A stretch of DNA of 64,000 bases from Polaribacter sp. BM10 (GTDB lineage: Bacteria > Bacteroidota > Bacteroidia > Flavobacteriales > Flavobacteriaceae): assembly GCF_002005425.1 (NCBI RefSeq), contig NZ_CP019704.1:1570001-1634000 (forward strand), written 5' to 3'. Each line of letters begins with the position of its first letter. The stretch's first letter is position 1. The notes beneath the pieces were generated by a model. That model was not told where the DNA came from and ran no database searches. It was given only the letters and a program-made list of their open reading frames with translations. The translations under genes were made by a program, and so were the position numbers. Of the stretch, positions 62,499 through 64,000 are shown piece after piece.

Positions 62499-64000
62499 TT
62501 AATCACTTAAAATAAAAGCACCTTTTTGACCTGTATAGTGAAACGGAACTTTTAATTTTAAAGATACTTTTTCCCAAAACAACACATCTTTTTTGTAATT
62601 TGAGCCATCAGCTATAACCAAACTTGGTTTCAGAATACTCAACATTCTTTCTAAATTTATTTTTGGCGAATCTTGTAAAATCACAATAGGGTTAATTATT
62701 TTCTCTAATTGATACACTCCTAAACTATCTATTATTAAAATATCTTTTCCTTTAAAATTCACATAGTTTTTAAAATCAACTTTATTAATCTTCTCTATTT
62801 TTACTGAAAGCATAAAAGGTTTAACAGCTTTAATATCACGTACAGAAACAGAATCTATATTATGCTGAATATTTAGTTGTTTCCCAATTTTATTTCCAAC
62901 AACAGAAAACCTACTCTTATGAAAAACCATAAAAGCGTTTTGTTCTTTTGCTTTTATGTGCTCTAAAAAATAAATACTTTGACACAATATTATTGATACT
63001 AAAAAGATTACCAAGCGTTTTGAATTCTTCTTCAATAAAAAGAAAATAGCCGAAAAAATGATAAAATATAAGACTAACATTACTTTAAATGAAATAGCAA
63101 TTTCTTGCCATAAAAACTGCTCTTGACGAGCAATAAAGCGAACAAAACTATTCATTAAAGAAATTATTATTCCGTAAAAATCAGCTAAAAACTGTGGTAA
63201 AATATTTAAAATGGATAATATAATTATGACGATTCCTGCAACGAGAATAATCCCTAAAAAAGGAATGATTACTATATTGGAAAGCATAAACAAACCCGGA
63301 AATTGTTGAAAGTAATATATACTTAAAGGTAAAATACCAACTTGGGCTGCAATTGAAACGGTTAGCAATTGCCATATTTTTTTATCTAAATAATATTTTG
63401 GAACATATAAAGAATTTAGTTTTGGTTGAACCCAAATTATTCCGAATACAGCTAGGTAGCTCAACTGAAAACCAACATCAAATAAAAACATTGGCTTTAC
63501 AAGCAATAAGAATAACATTGAGGTAATTAAAGAGAATTCTATCAGTGTTTTCTTTTGAAATGACTGTCCAATTGCGACAAAAGAAAACATAGTAACCGCC
63601 CTAACCACAGATGCGGATAAACCTGCTATAAATGCAAACATCCATAAGAAAACAATAATACATATTGCTTTGATATATTTACCGTTTTTAAACCTGTCTA
63701 TTGGTCTTAATATAAAAGTTAGAATTAATAGTAAAATACCAACATGTAAACCAGAAACTGCTAAAATATGTATTGCGCCTGCATTTTGATAATCTGTTAA
63801 TAAACCTTTAGAGATATCTTGTCTTTGACCTAATAAAAGTGCCTTAATTACAGCCAATTCATCATTACTAAAACTTCTTTTTTCTAAAGACGTAATAATA
63901 TTATTCCGAATTTTTTCTGCAAAACCAGCCACCGAAGTTTCTACTAAATTAGATTTTTGGTATTGTTCTTTTTCTGTAAATATTTGATGATAAATTCCTT
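62499..64000 (-). CDS. ComEC/Rec2-family competence protein, 5' part outside window
   Basis: The C-terminal part of a multi-spanning DNA-uptake channel. The frame stays open to the right window edge (a GTG at 63932 is not the true start), so the N-terminal OB-fold and first helices are missing. The Competence domain has ALLLGQRQDIS, YQNAGAIHILAVSGLHVGIL (with the conserved His) and AGLSASVVRAVTMFSFVAIG, followed by about 8 helices. The C-terminal ~150 residues are short for a full metallo-lactamase domain and look degenerate, as in many Bacteroidota ComEC. It moves single-stranded DNA across the inner membrane during transformation. Confidence 0.9.
   Translation of the reverse strand, partial: GIYHQIFTEKEQYQKSNLVETSVAGFAEKIRNNIITSLEKRSFSNDELAVIKALLLGQRQDISKGLLTDYQNAGAIHILAVSGLHVGILLLILTFILRPIDRFKNGKYIKAICIIVFLWMFAFIAGLSASVVRAVTMFSFVAIGQSFQKKTLIEFSLITSMLFLLLVKPMFLFDVGFQLSYLAVFGIIWVQPKLNSLYVPKYYLDKKIWQLLTVSIAAQVGILPLSIYYFQQFPGLFMLSNIVIIPFLGIILVAGIVIIILSILNILPQFLADFYGIIISLMNSFVRFIARQEQFLWQEIAISFKVMLVLYFIIFSAIFFLLKKNSKRLVIFLVSIILCQSIYFLEHIKAKEQNAFMVFHKSRFSVVGNKIGKQLNIQHNIDSVSVRDIKAVKPFMLSVKIEKINKVDFKNYVNFKGKDILIIDSLGVYQLEKIINPIVILQDSPKINLERMLSILKPSLVIADGSNYKKDVLFWEKVSLKLKVPFHYTGQKGAFILSD

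Overview
The window is chromosomal DNA from an AT-rich member of the Bacteroidota, most likely a marine flavobacterium (Polaribacter/Tenacibaculum-like at a guess). The evidence is the AT-rich codon use, the scarcity of Shine-Dalgarno sequences, promoter-like boxes of the TAnnTTTG type, many short Cys-ending lipoprotein signals and beta-barrel outer-membrane proteins, a GYDIA-type GHMP kinase next to class II HMG-CoA reductase, and a POT transporter beside an S9 peptidase. The genus is inference; the phylum is fairly secure. No rRNA, tRNA, CRISPR array, phage or insertion-sequence gene was seen.

Layout. 1-4.2 kb: the 3' part of an alkaline phosphatase, a luciferase-like monooxygenase, a NYN/OST-HTH RNA-binding or nuclease protein and a PH-domain protein. 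4.2-6.4 kb: a 47-residue Ser/Ala/Lys-rich protein divergent from a LytS/LytTR two-component pair; the shared intergenic region holds three TTTGTGAY direct repeats spaced 20-21 bp, a likely LytTR operator. 6.5-13.3 kb: a type I restriction-modification island (hsdM, hsdS, an Abi_2/HEPN gene, hsdR), with a structured leader or small RNA in front of the Abi gene. 13.3-14.8 kb: non-coding DNA rich in repeats and hairpins around an HU-like gene, including a 256-bp segment bounded by perfect 18-bp inverted repeats. 15.77-17.64 kb: eight tandem copies of a 236-237 bp non-coding unit with a 473-bp higher-order duplication.

17.8-26.7 kb: pyruvate carboxylase, then a leftward cluster of barrel protein, GH113-like lipoprotein, internally duplicated lipoprotein, Omp85-type barrel and metallophosphatase. 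26.9-32.0 kb: a flavin oxidoreductase with a membrane ferredoxin partner, then a fasciclin lipoprotein and a barrel protein. 32.2-36.2 kb: four genes tightly coupled by TAATG junctions (MORN-like protein, two GT2 glycosyltransferases, a multi-spanning sugar transferase). 36.3-48.9 kb: a LacI regulator, HAD phosphatase, YjbQ, nitrilase, DUF2797, GH3-like protein, an OmpA-related exported protein, polyprenyl synthase, rlmN, queA and aroA. 49-64 kb: a sortilin/BNR protein, a PilJ-only membrane sensor, MazG-like pyrophosphohydrolase, peroxiredoxin-like protein, HI0933 flavoprotein, GHMP kinase, an HMG-CoA reductase fused to a DUF1569/DinB-like domain, dipeptidyl peptidase, POT transporter, thioredoxin and a truncated ComEC.

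Most of the window is ordinary housekeeping. The places most worth a second look are the small-protein/LytTR module with its operator, the Abi_2 gene with a candidate structured RNA inside the type I R-M operon, the eight-copy tandem array, the IR-bounded element at 14.0-14.3 kb and the HMGR fusion. All calls are from reading the sequence and its translations; no database search or folding program was run.
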